NCBI RefSeq assembly: GCF_042647465.1 | Contig: NZ_JBHRVN010000001.1 | DNA from: Wagnerdoeblera intermedia | GTDB lineage: Bacteria; Pseudomonadota; Alphaproteobacteria; Rhodobacterales; Rhodobacteraceae | Direction: 5' to 3' (one strand) | DNA: 64,000 nt | Shown here: piece after piece, positions 17,930 through 26,520 of the stretch | Layout: each line of letters starts with the position of its first letter | How positions within the stretch are numbered: position 1 is the stretch's first letter | The notes under the pieces: generated by a model | What the model saw: the letters and a program-made list of their open reading frames with translations, nothing else | The model's database searches: none | Told to the model about the DNA's origin: nothing | Made by a program: the position numbers and the translations under genes

Positions 17930-18233
17930 GAACCGGCCCCGCCGCTCCGGCTGCCTGAGACCCGGACTGGCTCCGTGCCTTTCCTGGCAGCCGGCGCGAC
18001 CGGCATCTCCTGGTGTTCCTCACCGCGCGCAACTCGCAGCAGGCGGCGCGAAGCGGTTCACCGCGCCTGACGCAGCGGGCAACCGCCCGTATTCGCGCTA
18101 CGCAGCCTCACATGACCTGTCTTCAGGCGGGTCCGGCTTTTCGTCCGCTCCCGAGGCCCCCCAAAATCACCTGCAAGGGTGAACGGGCCTTCGGGCCTCG
18201 CCCTCTGAACCTTCAAAACATCTCAAGCCCCCT
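17930..18233. other. Intergenic region without a recognised gene
   Basis: About 300 bp between the convergent flavin reductase and GAF/PucR genes. It is GC-rich with short direct runs, but no credible ORF, hairpin with T-tract or RNA gene was found by eye. Confidence 0.5.
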
Positions 18234-20069
18234 TCAGACCCTGCGTCGAAGGTGGTGGAGGCGCAGGGCGATGTGCTGCTCGACCAGCGGGGAGCCTGTG
18301 GCTGAGGCACCAAGGAGCGCCAAGGCCGCCTCGATGCGGTTATGGACGGTGTTCACATGCACGCCCATAAGCCGCGCGGTCAGGCTGGCATTGCGGCCAT
18401 TGTCGAGAAAATTCAGCAAAGTCTCACAAAGCTTGCCGTTTCGCGCTGCATCGTGACGCAGCAAAGGGCCGATCAGCGCCTCAAGCACCTGATCCACCCG
18501 GGAGCTGTCGTGGCCGTGAAAAAGCACAGCGTAAAGCGACATTTCCGGCTCATAACTGACCTGCTTTTCAATGCCGAGACAGCGGGAGAGATCAAGGCAG
18601 AGCCTGACGGCGGGAAGGCACTGACGGAGGGCCGCAAGCCCCTGAACGGGCGCGGAAAGCGCGGCCTGTCCGCTCAGGCGAAGATCGCCGTAAATCAGCT
18701 CGTTGAGCCGCTGTCGCAAGGCCTGCGGCGCATCCGCCTCTGTCAGGAGAACCAGGTGGTCATTCCATTCCCCGATCAGCCCGGCCCTCGGCCCAAGGGC
18801 AGTGCGCAGCCTGCGCGCGAGGGCGGGAAGCTGGGCCTGCTCTGCCTCAATCACGCCCAGATGCAGCGGGCGGGTCAGCGCCAGATCGTGCCGCTGCAAC
18901 TCTTCGCTCAGGGCGCTGCCCTCATTGCGACCGCCGTCGAGGAGGCGGTGGATCAGCCGCGCCGCGCTGCGGTTCCCGGCCTCCCGGGCATCGGTTTCAG
19001 GGCGCAGATGAAGGGCCAGAAGCGCGCCCGCGCGCTCAAAAAAGGCGCGCATTGCCTCAGAAAGCGCGGCCTGCCGGCTCAGGACCAGGGAGCCTGCCGC
19101 GCCGCTGCCTGCACTCAGCGCGACCACATGATGCACAAGCCCGCCCTCGCTGAGCATCTGACAGCGTGCCGAGACCCGCGCCGCATCTGCCGCCCGCAAA
19201 AGCGGCGGACTGAGGGCCGGAACCGGCGGGACGAGGCTGCCCTCTTCCGGGGCGAGGAGGGGACGGCCGAAGGTATCTGCGAGAGTGACCCTGCCGTCGA
19301 ACATCCGCCCCAGAAGGGCAAGGGAGCCCACAGCACTCTCCCCCTCTGCCAGCCGTTCGATCATCTCCCCGAGGGCGGAGGCCGCAGAGGCCGCTTCCGC
19401 CATGCGGTCCTCCAGATCGCGGATCCGCTCACCGGCCTCGGTCAGCTGGTCCTGTAAGGCATTGTAGGTCGTCGCATTTCTGACCGCCACCGAGGCGCAG
19501 CTTGCAAGGGTTGCAAGAACCGCCACCTCCCTCGGGGTGAAGACCCGCTCTGCGCGGTCGCCCACGGTCAGCACGCCGATCACGCGGCTTCCCGCCATCA
19601 GCGGAACGGCCACCGCCGCCCGCAGACCCTCGCGCCGCGGCGTTCCGTCATTCTCGGGCGTATGGGTGATGACCGGATCATTCAGATAATCGCTTGTGGT
19701 AAATGCGGCCGCCGTCCGCACCACATGCCCCGCGATCCCCACCGAAGCCGCCGCGGTCATATAGCGTGTGGCATCAGAAGTGGCGCCATCAATCGCCAGG
19801 ACCCGTAAAATCCCCTCCTGCTCACCGGAGAGCCAAGAGAGATCGCTCCCCAGAAGCTGACGCCCGCGACAGACGATGTCATGAAGCACCTCCTCCAGGC
19901 TTTTCAGCTCGGTCAGGGCGCGGGCGATATCCGAGACGGCCTGGGCCGTGCGTTCGCGCTGCTGCGACTGTTGTCCGCGTTTCCAGATCGCCAGAGCATT
20001 CTGCGCGGCCAGAACCAGAGCGCTGCGCCCCGGATGATCCTCCGGCAGGTCTGAAATCTCGCGCTGCAC
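18234..20069 (-). CDS. GAF-domain, PucR-type helix-turn-helix regulator
   Basis: A 611-residue regulator. Residues 35-180 form a GAF sensor (the DIARALTELKSLEEVLHDIV lead-in, SDLSWLSGEQEG, GIAGHVVRTA, VPLMAGSRVIGVLTVG). A coiled stretch follows, and the C-terminus carries the PucR HTH (LLNFLDNGRNASLTARLMG then VHVNTVHNRIEA near residue 570). Such proteins usually activate aromatic, purine or amino-acid catabolic genes. The start is a GTG at 20069; the open frame extends 18 codons further to a TGA without an ATG, so the N-terminus is uncertain. The target genes may be the adjacent organic-acid cluster. Confidence 0.85.
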   Translation of the reverse strand: MQREISDLPEDHPGRSALVLAAQNALAIWKRGQQSQQRERTAQAVSDIARALTELKSLEEVLHDIVCRGRQLLGSDLSWLSGEQEGILRVLAIDGATSDATRYMTAAASVGIAGHVVRTAAAFTTSDYLNDPVITHTPENDGTPRREGLRAAVAVPLMAGSRVIGVLTVGDRAERVFTPREVAVLATLASCASVAVRNATTYNALQDQLTEAGERIRDLEDRMAEAASAASALGEMIERLAEGESAVGSLALLGRMFDGRVTLADTFGRPLLAPEEGSLVPPVPALSPPLLRAADAARVSARCQMLSEGGLVHHVVALSAGSGAAGSLVLSRQAALSEAMRAFFERAGALLALHLRPETDAREAGNRSAARLIHRLLDGGRNEGSALSEELQRHDLALTRPLHLGVIEAEQAQLPALARRLRTALGPRAGLIGEWNDHLVLLTEADAPQALRQRLNELIYGDLRLSGQAALSAPVQGLAALRQCLPAVRLCLDLSRCLGIEKQVSYEPEMSLYAVLFHGHDSSRVDQVLEALIGPLLRHDAARNGKLCETLLNFLDNGRNASLTARLMGVHVNTVHNRIEAALALLGASATGSPLVEQHIALRLHHLRRRV

Positions 20070-20207
20070 CTCCAGAAGCGCGCCCGGATCATCAGAGTCG
20101 TTCAGAAGCGCCAGCAGGCGTCAGGCAGGATCAGACGCGGCAGATTGAGCAGAGGAGAACAAGATTTCGATCCCGATTGTGAGATATCTCTATTAAGGTT
20201 TCCGTGC

Positions 20208-20234
20208 GGAACAAGCCGCAGAACACCTTGTTCC
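20208..20234. repeat. Inverted repeat GGAACAAG/CTTGTTCC
   Basis: Eight-bp perfect arms with an 11-base spacer lie between the 3' end of hipA and the start of the GAF regulator gene, both on the minus strand. It could be a weak terminator stem for hipA or an operator for the regulator; there is no T-tract. Confidence 0.3.
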
Positions 20235-20268
20235 TGTGCTTTTTCATCCCTTCTCAGAAGGGGTCGGG

Positions 20269-21564
20269 CTACATCCTGGGCATCCGCCGGAAAAAGCCTG
20301 AGCGGATCTGTTCAGCCAGCGCCCCGGGAAAGCCCTCAGGCATCTGCGCCAGCGCCGCCTCAAAGGCGTGATCCGCCGCAAGCCGGATCTCCTCAAAGAT
20401 CGTCTGCACCCGCGCGGGCGACAGACCCGCTGCCGAGCCGGTCTCAATAAAATGGCGGCCCAGAAGATCCTCAACCCGGTAATGGCGGTTCCGGCCCGCC
20501 CGCATCGCCAGCCGCATATCGCGGGGCTGCAGCCAGCCTTCCGCAAGACCCGGCTCCAGGCTGATCACATCATAAAGCGGCGCCAGCTGAAAACGGCCCC
20601 CCGGCGCCAGGCGCAGGCTGAAGTTCTTGGCGTGACCATCGGTGGCCCCCATCAGCCAGAAGAGCACCACGGCTTTGAAAAAAGCGTCCTGATCACTTTG
20701 CGGCTGATCGCTGCCGCGAAGCAGGGTGGCAATCTCGCCGATGCCCGGGCCGCTGTCGGATTGATATTTCCGCTCCGGCGGCACACCAAGCGCCTGACAG
20801 CAATCCTCCTGCGGCAGGCGCAGCAGGCGTCCGTCTTTGGCAAAGCGGCGGTCAAAGCGCTCAACAATAAGCACCCGGATCTCTTCAAACTGCGCGATCC
20901 GGCTTTGCGCCACCGGCAGGCCGAAGGCCCCCAGCAGGGCCAGACAAAAATGTTCATTCTCAACGCTGTCGCGCAGATCCATCCCGCCGCCCATCGGCCC
21001 GATCGCGGGTTTGAAAATATGGGTGGTGGGGGTGGTGCCATGGGGCTCCAGCCACTGGCCCTCTGCGTATAAAAGCGCGGTCTTGTCCTGGGCCCCCGCG
21101 ACCGAGATCCGGAACTCCCGCTCGCGGCGCAGACCAAGCGGGCTTGCCTTCAGATCCCGCAAAAGGGCTGCAATCTCCGGCTCTGAGAGGGGCACGCCGC
21201 GCAGACCGGCGGGGCCGGGATCGGCCTCCGCGGGCAGAAACTGCAAAGCCCCCACACAGTCGCGCCCGATCCGGGCCAGCAGGCTGTAGGCATCCGTCCC
21301 CTCCGCCCCCACCCGCGCCGCAAGGCGGCGGCGGATATCACTGTGATCGGGCAGAAGATTGTCGAAAACCGCAATGACCGCCGCACCGCTGTAGCGGTCC
21401 TCCCGCAGCGGCAGCGACAGCGAGACCGGCATGCGATGCTCCCAGGCGAGCCAGGAGGCCGCATAGCGAAACCCGAAAGCCCCGTCCGGATCCCGCCAGA
21501 GCGCCCCGACCTTCCGGCCGTTCATCAGAACCTCCAGCGCCGGCCAGCGCGGGCGGCGGCCCAT
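20269..21564 (-). CDS. hipA: HipA-family serine/threonine kinase toxin
   Basis: A 431-residue HipA homologue. The N-terminal subdomain contains LNGRKVGALWRD and FDNLLPDHSDIRRRLAAR. The kinase core has the GAQDKTALL glycine/lysine segment (about residue 160), THIFKPAI, the SVENEHFCLALLGAFGLPVA block, VERFDRRF, and the catalytic GATDGHAKNFSL motif (about residue 311) followed by LAPLYDVISL. In E. coli, HipA phosphorylates glutamyl-tRNA synthetase and causes persistence; the target here is not known. It overlaps hipB by one base, as in the classical operon. All catalytic residues appear present. Confidence 0.9.
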   Translation of the reverse strand: MGRRPRWPALEVLMNGRKVGALWRDPDGAFGFRYAASWLAWEHRMPVSLSLPLREDRYSGAAVIAVFDNLLPDHSDIRRRLAARVGAEGTDAYSLLARIGRDCVGALQFLPAEADPGPAGLRGVPLSEPEIAALLRDLKASPLGLRREREFRISVAGAQDKTALLYAEGQWLEPHGTTPTTHIFKPAIGPMGGGMDLRDSVENEHFCLALLGAFGLPVAQSRIAQFEEIRVLIVERFDRRFAKDGRLLRLPQEDCCQALGVPPERKYQSDSGPGIGEIATLLRGSDQPQSDQDAFFKAVVLFWLMGATDGHAKNFSLRLAPGGRFQLAPLYDVISLEPGLAEGWLQPRDMRLAMRAGRNRHYRVEDLLGRHFIETGSAAGLSPARVQTIFEEIRLAADHAFEAALAQMPEGFPGALAEQIRSGFFRRMPRM

Positions 21565-21821
21565 CAGAAGATCTCCTCAACGTCAGGGGCGGCGCCCCGG
21601 CTTCTCGGCGCGATCTGCAATTCCAGATCCAGCGCCGCCAGCAGATCAAAAAGGGTGTCGAGCTTCGCCCCCCCTGCCCCGCTTTCAATCAGCGAAATGG
21701 TCCGCGGCCAGACCCCGGCGCGGCGCGCCAGATCCTGCTGCGACAGTTGCTGTGCGCGGCGCGCGTTGCGCAATATATTCCCGATGTCCGCCGGGCTGCG
21801 GGAGATCTCTGACATCGGCAC
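21564..21821 (-). CDS. hipB: HipB-like antitoxin (XRE-family repressor)
   Basis: An 85-residue Cro/CI-type HTH protein (IGNILRNARRAQQLSQQDLA, then RRAGVWPRTISLIESG) ending in a short tail rich in Arg and Glu. It precedes hipA with a one-base overlap. Upstream lie three near-identical 16-bp palindromes at exact 27-bp spacing, the expected autoregulatory operator array for a HipBA complex. Confidence 0.88.
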   Translation of the reverse strand: MPMSEISRSPADIGNILRNARRAQQLSQQDLARRAGVWPRTISLIESGAGGAKLDTLFDLLAALDLELQIAPRSRGAAPDVEEIF

Positions 21822-21845
21822 GACCTTTCCTGACGATGGGGCAGC

Positions 21846-21915
21846 ATGATCTTCAGATCATAAAGCGACGATATGATCTGAAGATCATAAAGTAAATATA
21901 TGATCTACAGATCAT
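21846..21915. promoter_or_regulatory. Three tandem palindromic operators of the hipBA promoter
   Basis: Three 16-bp palindromes with the form ATGATCT-NN-AGATCAT occur at 21846-21861 (centre TC), 21873-21888 (centre GA) and 21900-21915 (centre AC). Their starts are exactly 27 bp apart and the first two are followed by TAAAG-like bases. They cover the hipB promoter region and probably bind HipB or HipBA. Confidence 0.8.
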
Positions 21916-22023
21916 CAAATCCCCCCTGCCCCGGCCGAGTCTCACGAATCGCCTGCGCCTCAAGCGCGCTGCGACAGTCTGTCCCGACAAGGAAAACAGC
22001 CACAGAAGCTGCCCGAGGGGTCA

Positions 22024-22059
22024 GATTCTGCACAAACCCAGGGAACCATTTGCAGAATC
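22024..22059. repeat. 9-bp inverted repeat upstream of repA
   Basis: GATTCTGCA at 22024-22032 and its complement TGCAGAATC at 22051-22059 flank an 18-bp spacer about 100 bp upstream of repA. It could be a RepA/RepB binding site or an operator. No closer palindrome was found between hipB and repA. Confidence 0.4.
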
Positions 22060-22161
22060 ATCTTGCCACGCTCCGGATTCGACCGCATTAATTACGGACA
22101 ATAGTGAAAAGATCGCCAAACAGCGTAACATCAGAATCGCAAACCGGCGGCGAGAGAGCAG

Positions 22162-23337
22162 ATGAGCACAGTAACACGGATCGACCACCTTGTCGGTGAA
22201 CATGCAGCCAGGCTGTCCGAACGTCTTATGGCGCACCGCGAACAGCTGTTCCCGCCCAATGCGGCCAAACAGCTGCGCCGCTTCACCAGTGGGGAAGTGG
22301 CCGATCTTCTGGGCGTGAAAGACGCCTATCTGCGCAAACTCTCGCTCGACGGCCGGGGCCCGAACCCGGAAACCGGGCCGGGCGGCCGCCGTCTTTACAC
22401 CCCCGCCGATATTATGGAGTTGCGCCATCTGCTGGAGGCGGGCGCGAAAACCCCCGGCACCTATCTGCCCGGGCGGCGCGGCGACGATCATCTGCAGGTC
22501 ATCACCGTCATCAACTTCAAAGGCGGCTCGGGCAAAACCACCACCGCAGCGCATCTGGCGCAGAAATGCGCGCTCGATGGCTACCGGGTGCTGGCGATCG
22601 ATCTTGACCCCCAGGCCTCGCTTTCGGCGCTGCATGGCATCCAGCCGGAATTTGACCTCCTGGAGGGCGGCACGCTTTACGATGCGATCCGCTATGATGA
22701 TCCCATCCCGATGCGCGATGTGATCCGCAAAACCTATTTCACCAACCTCGATCTGGTGCCGGGCAACCTGGACCTGATGGAGTTTGAACACGACACCCCG
22801 CGGGAACTGGCCAATCGCTCCGGCCAGATGTTCTTCACCCGCATCGCTGAGAAAATCGCCGAAGTCGAAGCCGATTACGATCTGGTCATCATCGACTGCC
22901 CGCCGCAACTCGGCTTTCTGACCATGTCGGCGCTGTCCGCCGCGACGGCCGTTCTGGTCACCGTGCATCCGCAGATGCTTGATGTGATGTCGATGTGCCA
23001 GTTTCTGCTGATGACCTCGAACCTGCTCGGCGTTGTGGCCGATGCGGGCGGCAATATGAATTACGACTGGCTGCGCTATGTCGTCACCCGCTACGAGCCG
23101 GGTGACGGGCCGCAAAACCAGATGGTCAGCTTCATGCGCTCGCTTTTTGGCGAACATGTGCTCAACCACACCGTTCTGAAATCCACCGCGATCTCGGACG
23201 CCGGAATTACCAAGCAAACCCTTTATGAGATTGAAAAATCGGCCTTCACCCGCGCCACTTATGAACGCGCGATGGAAAGCCTGAATGCGGTCAACGGCGA
23301 AATCAGCGCCCTGATCCAATCCGCATGGGGACGCTGA
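22162..23337 (+). CDS. repA: RepA, ParA-type partition ATPase of a repABC replicon
   Basis: A 391-residue Walker-type ATPase. Residues 1-110 are the RepABC-specific DNA-binding N-terminus (RFTSGEVADLLGVKDAYLRKL). The deviant Walker A is NFKGGSGKTTTAAHLA (about residue 119), Walker A' is AIDLDPQASLS and Walker B is VIIDCPPQLGF. RepA partitions the plasmid with RepB and represses the repABC promoter. A gap of 1-2 bp to repB shows a single operon. Confidence 0.95.
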   Translation: MSTVTRIDHLVGEHAARLSERLMAHREQLFPPNAAKQLRRFTSGEVADLLGVKDAYLRKLSLDGRGPNPETGPGGRRLYTPADIMELRHLLEAGAKTPGTYLPGRRGDDHLQVITVINFKGGSGKTTTAAHLAQKCALDGYRVLAIDLDPQASLSALHGIQPEFDLLEGGTLYDAIRYDDPIPMRDVIRKTYFTNLDLVPGNLDLMEFEHDTPRELANRSGQMFFTRIAEKIAEVEADYDLVIIDCPPQLGFLTMSALSAATAVLVTVHPQMLDVMSMCQFLLMTSNLLGVVADAGGNMNYDWLRYVVTRYEPGDGPQNQMVSFMRSLFGEHVLNHTVLKSTAISDAGITKQTLYEIEKSAFTRATYERAMESLNAVNGEISALIQSAWGR

Positions 23338-23338
23338 C

Positions 23339-24283
23339 ATGGCACGTAAAAACCTGCTCGAATCGCTGATGGGCAATGACAAACCCGCAAGCCAGACCGC
23401 CGATCTGCACGCGCCGCGCTACAGCAAAGGCGCGATCGGCGCGATTTCGCGCTCTGTCGCCGATCTGCAGGCCCGCGCGCTGATTGAAATCGACGCCTCA
23501 GAGATTGACCCCGCCGGGCTGCAGGACCGCCTTGAAACCGATCCGGCAGAAGATGAGGCGCTGCGCGCCTCGATCGAAGAATATGGCCAGCAGGTGCCGG
23601 TTCTGGTGCGCCCGCATCCGAGCCAGCAGGGCCGCTATCAGATCGTTTATGGCCGCCGCCGCGTGCTGGCGCTGCGCGATCTGGGCCGCCCGGTCAAAGC
23701 CCTGGTGCGCAATCTCGACGACCGCGATCTGCTGCTTGCGCAGGGCCAGGAAAACACCGCCCGCCGCGATCTGAGCTTCATCGAAAAGGCAAACTTCGCC
23801 CGTCAGATGCAGGAAGCGGGATATGACCGCAAAATCATCGGCGACACGCTGTCGATGGATAAGACGCTGATTTCGCGTCTTTTGTCGGTGGCCGAAACGG
23901 TCCCCCTGCAGCTGATTGAGACCATCGGCGCCGCTCCTTCCGTGGGCCGGACCCGCTGGCTGGCCCTGGCCGAAGCCATCGAGGCGGGCGGCATCGAACT
24001 CGATGAAGTCTGCGCTATGGTGAACCTCAGCGACGCAGAAACCTCAGACGCCCGCTTTGAGGCCGCGTTGAGCTATATTCGTAAATATACCGCTAAGCCT
24101 AAGTCCGCAGCGGTAACCGAACCCCAGGTGATTACCTCGCTCAATGGCGTGACCATTGCAGAGGTGCGCCGCGAAAAGGGACAGACGGTTTTGAAATTCG
24201 CCAGATCCAAAGGGAAGGGATTTGACGACTGGCTGCTTGAGGCCCTGCCCGAGCTGCACAGGCGTTATTCCCAACCCGACTGA
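23339..24283 (+). CDS. repB: RepB, ParB-type partition protein of a repABC replicon
   Basis: A 314-residue ParB-family protein. It begins with the typical RepB N-terminus (MARKNLLESLMGNDK), then the ParB/sulfiredoxin-like block ENTARRDLSFIEKANFARQM (about residues 136-156) and the HTH SMDKTLISRLLSVAE. It binds the centromere-like parS and acts with RepA. The gene sits directly behind repA. No parS palindrome of the usual form was recognised in the immediate neighbourhood. Confidence 0.94.
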   Translation: MARKNLLESLMGNDKPASQTADLHAPRYSKGAIGAISRSVADLQARALIEIDASEIDPAGLQDRLETDPAEDEALRASIEEYGQQVPVLVRPHPSQQGRYQIVYGRRRVLALRDLGRPVKALVRNLDDRDLLLAQGQENTARRDLSFIEKANFARQMQEAGYDRKIIGDTLSMDKTLISRLLSVAETVPLQLIETIGAAPSVGRTRWLALAEAIEAGGIELDEVCAMVNLSDAETSDARFEAALSYIRKYTAKPKSAAVTEPQVITSLNGVTIAEVRREKGQTVLKFARSKGKGFDDWLLEALPELHRRYSQPD

Positions 24284-24332
24284 GCCGCCCCTTTCATCCG
24301 CAACGCCACAACAACAGGAGGCACGATCCGGC

Positions 24333-24388
24333 AAAAAAATAAGCCCCCCAGGACATGACATCCCGAGAGGCCCATTCTTCGTGTGACA
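24333..24388 (-). ncRNA. Counter-transcribed RNA of the repABC operon (incompatibility antisense RNA)
   Basis: The repB-repC gap carries an antisense transcription unit on the minus strand: a promoter at 24395-24423 and a strong stem of about 12 bp (running from GCCTCTCGGGA to TCCTGGGGGGC) followed by TTATTTTTTT at 24340-24333. The predicted RNA is about 56 nt. In repABC plasmids this small RNA represses repC expression and determines incompatibility. The exact start is estimated from the -10 box. Confidence 0.78.
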
Positions 24389-24394
24389 ACTGAG

Positions 24395-24423
24395 AATATC
24401 TGCCCTCTTACCAGAAGTGTCAA
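24395..24423 (-). promoter_or_regulatory. Promoter of the antisense ctRNA
   Basis: On the minus strand, a perfect TTGACA -35 box (24423-24418) is followed after 17 bases by GATATT (24400-24395), a 4/6 match to the -10 consensus. It points away from repC toward the hairpin and T-run at 24333-24376. Confidence 0.7.
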
Positions 24424-24470
24424 CACCGCCATGTCCGGCGGACGGCATAGTTTTGCCTCGTGAATGGTAA

Positions 24471-25661
24471 ATGCAGCATATTTCCACCACGCCCTGCGGG
24501 CGGCGGGCGGTCACGCCTGCGCAATTGCGCCGCGATCAGGCGCTGCGGCAGCCCCATGCCGGGCTTTCGGCTGACAAATGGCAGCTTTTCTCCGCCCTCA
24601 AAACGGCGCGGCGCCGATTCGGTCTCAACGACCGCAATCTGACCGTTCTGTCAGCGCTGCTGTCTTTCTTTCCCGATCGTGACCTCAGCGGTGGCAGCGC
24701 CCTGGTGGTCTGGCCCTCCAATGCCGTGCTCTCAGAGCGCGCGAATGGCATCCCCGAAAGCAGCCTGCGCCGTCATCTGCAGCGGCTGATCGAGGCGGGT
24801 CTGATCGCCCGTCAGGACAGCCCCAATGGCAAACGCTACGCCCGCCAGGGCCCCTGCCCCGCCGTCTTCGGCTTCTCCCTGGCCCCCCTTCTGAGCCGCA
24901 GTGCTGAGATTGAAGCCGCAGCCGCAGAAGAAACCCTGATGCAGGCGGACCTGCGCGCCACACGCGAAACCGTCATTCTTTTGCTCCGCGATACTGAGAA
25001 GACCCTCAACGCCCTCAACGCACCTCTTCCCGAAGCGCTCATTGAGATGCGTCGTGACCTGCGCCGCACCCTGCCCCTGACCGCGCTGAAACAGCTTGAG
25101 CGGCTCGCAGCCAGGCTCTGCCAGGATGCCCTTCTGCAACTTGAGAGCGCTACGGAAGTCCCTGTTTCTTATACGAAATCAGAAGAAATGAGCGCCAGTG
25201 ACAGTCAAAATGAGCGGCACAATAAAGACTCTACTACAGATCTTTATGACTCTTTGACTGCTGAGAAACAGAGTAAACATGAAAGCGCCTGCGAAGATCA
25301 AAATATCACATTGAACGAAGTGCATCGCAACTGCCCTGACATCCTGCCCTACACCCGGTCCGGTCTGCACGAGTGGGGCGATCTGGTCGCCGCCGCACAT
25401 TTCGCCTTTCCAATGATGGGCATCGCCTCAGCCACCTGGTCCGCCGCCGAACGAAAGCTCGGCCCGGTGCTTGCAGCCCTGTCGATTGCCGTTATCCTGC
25501 AAAAGATCGAACAAATCCCTAATCCAGGCGGTTATCTGACGCGGCTCATGCAAAACGGCACCTCTGCGCGCCGACTTCTGAACAGCCTCAGCCATCCGAC
25601 CCGCAAAGTTGACAGCTGTCAACTTTTCAAAGCGCGCCATCGTGAGCCTGAATTCTCTTAA
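24471..25661 (+). CDS. repC: RepC replication initiator
   Basis: A 396-residue RepC with the family N-terminus (TPCGRRAVTPAQLRRDQ), the LFSALKTARRRFGLNDRNLTVL-type region and the LSGGSALVVWPSN, LSERANGIPESSLRRHLQRLIEAGLI winged-helix segments (each quoted in part). The C-terminal part contains GDLVAAAHFAFPMMGIA and ends with the PGGYLTRL block. RepC binds an origin that lies within its own coding sequence in characterised repABC plasmids, often in the AT-richer stretch, here about 25.15-25.35 kb. The start ATG follows the ctRNA region. Confidence 0.94.
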   Translation: MQHISTTPCGRRAVTPAQLRRDQALRQPHAGLSADKWQLFSALKTARRRFGLNDRNLTVLSALLSFFPDRDLSGGSALVVWPSNAVLSERANGIPESSLRRHLQRLIEAGLIARQDSPNGKRYARQGPCPAVFGFSLAPLLSRSAEIEAAAAEETLMQADLRATRETVILLLRDTEKTLNALNAPLPEALIEMRRDLRRTLPLTALKQLERLAARLCQDALLQLESATEVPVSYTKSEEMSASDSQNERHNKDSTTDLYDSLTAEKQSKHESACEDQNITLNEVHRNCPDILPYTRSGLHEWGDLVAAAHFAFPMMGIASATWSAAERKLGPVLAALSIAVILQKIEQIPNPGGYLTRLMQNGTSARRLLNSLSHPTRKVDSCQLFKARHREPEFS

Positions 25662-25701
25662 GAAACTGCCCTCCCGGATAGCCGCAACGGATGATCGCCA
25701 G

Positions 25702-26520
25702 ATGTCAGAGCAGACCTTCACAGATCACAACGATCTGCAGAGACAGGTCGCAGAACTTCTCGGGCGCTGCATTATCCGGCTTCAGCGTTTTGAGCTGTCG
25801 TTGAAATATCTTCTCACGACTGCTGATATCGAGGTTGAGGCGAGCAGCTCGGGGACCATGCGACAGAGGCACAGGCTGCAGGGCGATCAGGATACGCTTG
25901 GGCGACTGATCGGAAAACTGCTCGGGTCCTTCATTCTGCCCGACAAGCCCGGGTTTCGGGAAATTCCGGATGGTGGGGCGGCAGGTCACATCCGCGCCCG
26001 CTGGTATGTGGTGGCCACGCCGCAAGATCATCAGCGGCTCAGCGAAGATCTGGCGGATCTGCTCTCGCTGCGAAACTATCTTGTGCACCACTTCCTCGCG
26101 GATAAAGACCTCAGAGAGATCGATGACTGCAAAAACGCACTGAGTGAACTGACGGCGGCGGAAGCAAAAATTGTTGCTCAGAGCAGCTATATTGCCGAGC
26201 TTATCGGAGATCATGATCGCTGCCGTGCCGCGATGCAGGAGCAGCTGTCTCAGGCGCCGCTTCGGGCGATGATTGCGGGTGGTCCGATCGTTTGGGAATA
26301 CGCAGATATCGTCGCTGATCTGCGGGAGGCTGAGCGGAAGCTTTCCCGGGACGGCTGGACGCGGTTGCGTGATGCGGTGGCTTTCATCGCGCAGATGAAA
26401 CCGGAGCAGACGCCTGAGAATTACAGGTGCAGATCATGGCCGCAGGTCCTGGATGAGTCTCGGCAGTTTGAGGTGAAGAAGTCGAAAGAAGGAGGCATCT
26501 TCTTCCGCTCCGGAATCTGA
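25702..26520 (+). CDS. HEPN-like plus OST-HTH/LOTUS domain protein
   Basis: A 272-residue soluble protein. The N-terminal helical part (QRQVAELLGRCIIRLQRFEL at residue 13) ends in LSLRNYLVHHFL with an R-N-x-x-x-H sequence at residues 124-129, the signature of HEPN ribonuclease-like domains. The C-terminus (about 200-268) matches the LOTUS/OST-HTH fold: DGWTRLRDAVAFI, PEQTPENYRCRSW and VLDESRQFEVKK followed by GGIFFR. LOTUS domains bind RNA. The start ATG is at 25702; the frame extends upstream to overlap repC. The gene lies 40 bp behind repC. The biochemical role is unknown. Confidence 0.75.
   Translation: MSEQTFTDHNDLQRQVAELLGRCIIRLQRFELSLKYLLTTADIEVEASSSGTMRQRHRLQGDQDTLGRLIGKLLGSFILPDKPGFREIPDGGAAGHIRARWYVVATPQDHQRLSEDLADLLSLRNYLVHHFLADKDLREIDDCKNALSELTAAEAKIVAQSSYIAELIGDHDRCRAAMQEQLSQAPLRAMIAGGPIVWEYADIVADLREAERKLSRDGWTRLRDAVAFIAQMKPEQTPENYRCRSWPQVLDESRQFEVKKSKEGGIFFRSGI

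Noticed and set aside
22021..23382. 453-codon minus-strand frame opposite repA
   Set aside because: It is a high-GC shadow: repA on the plus strand has full family motifs, and the antisense translation has no recognisable domain. The same holds for long antisense frames at 1985-3115, 29038-30300 and 41491-43152.
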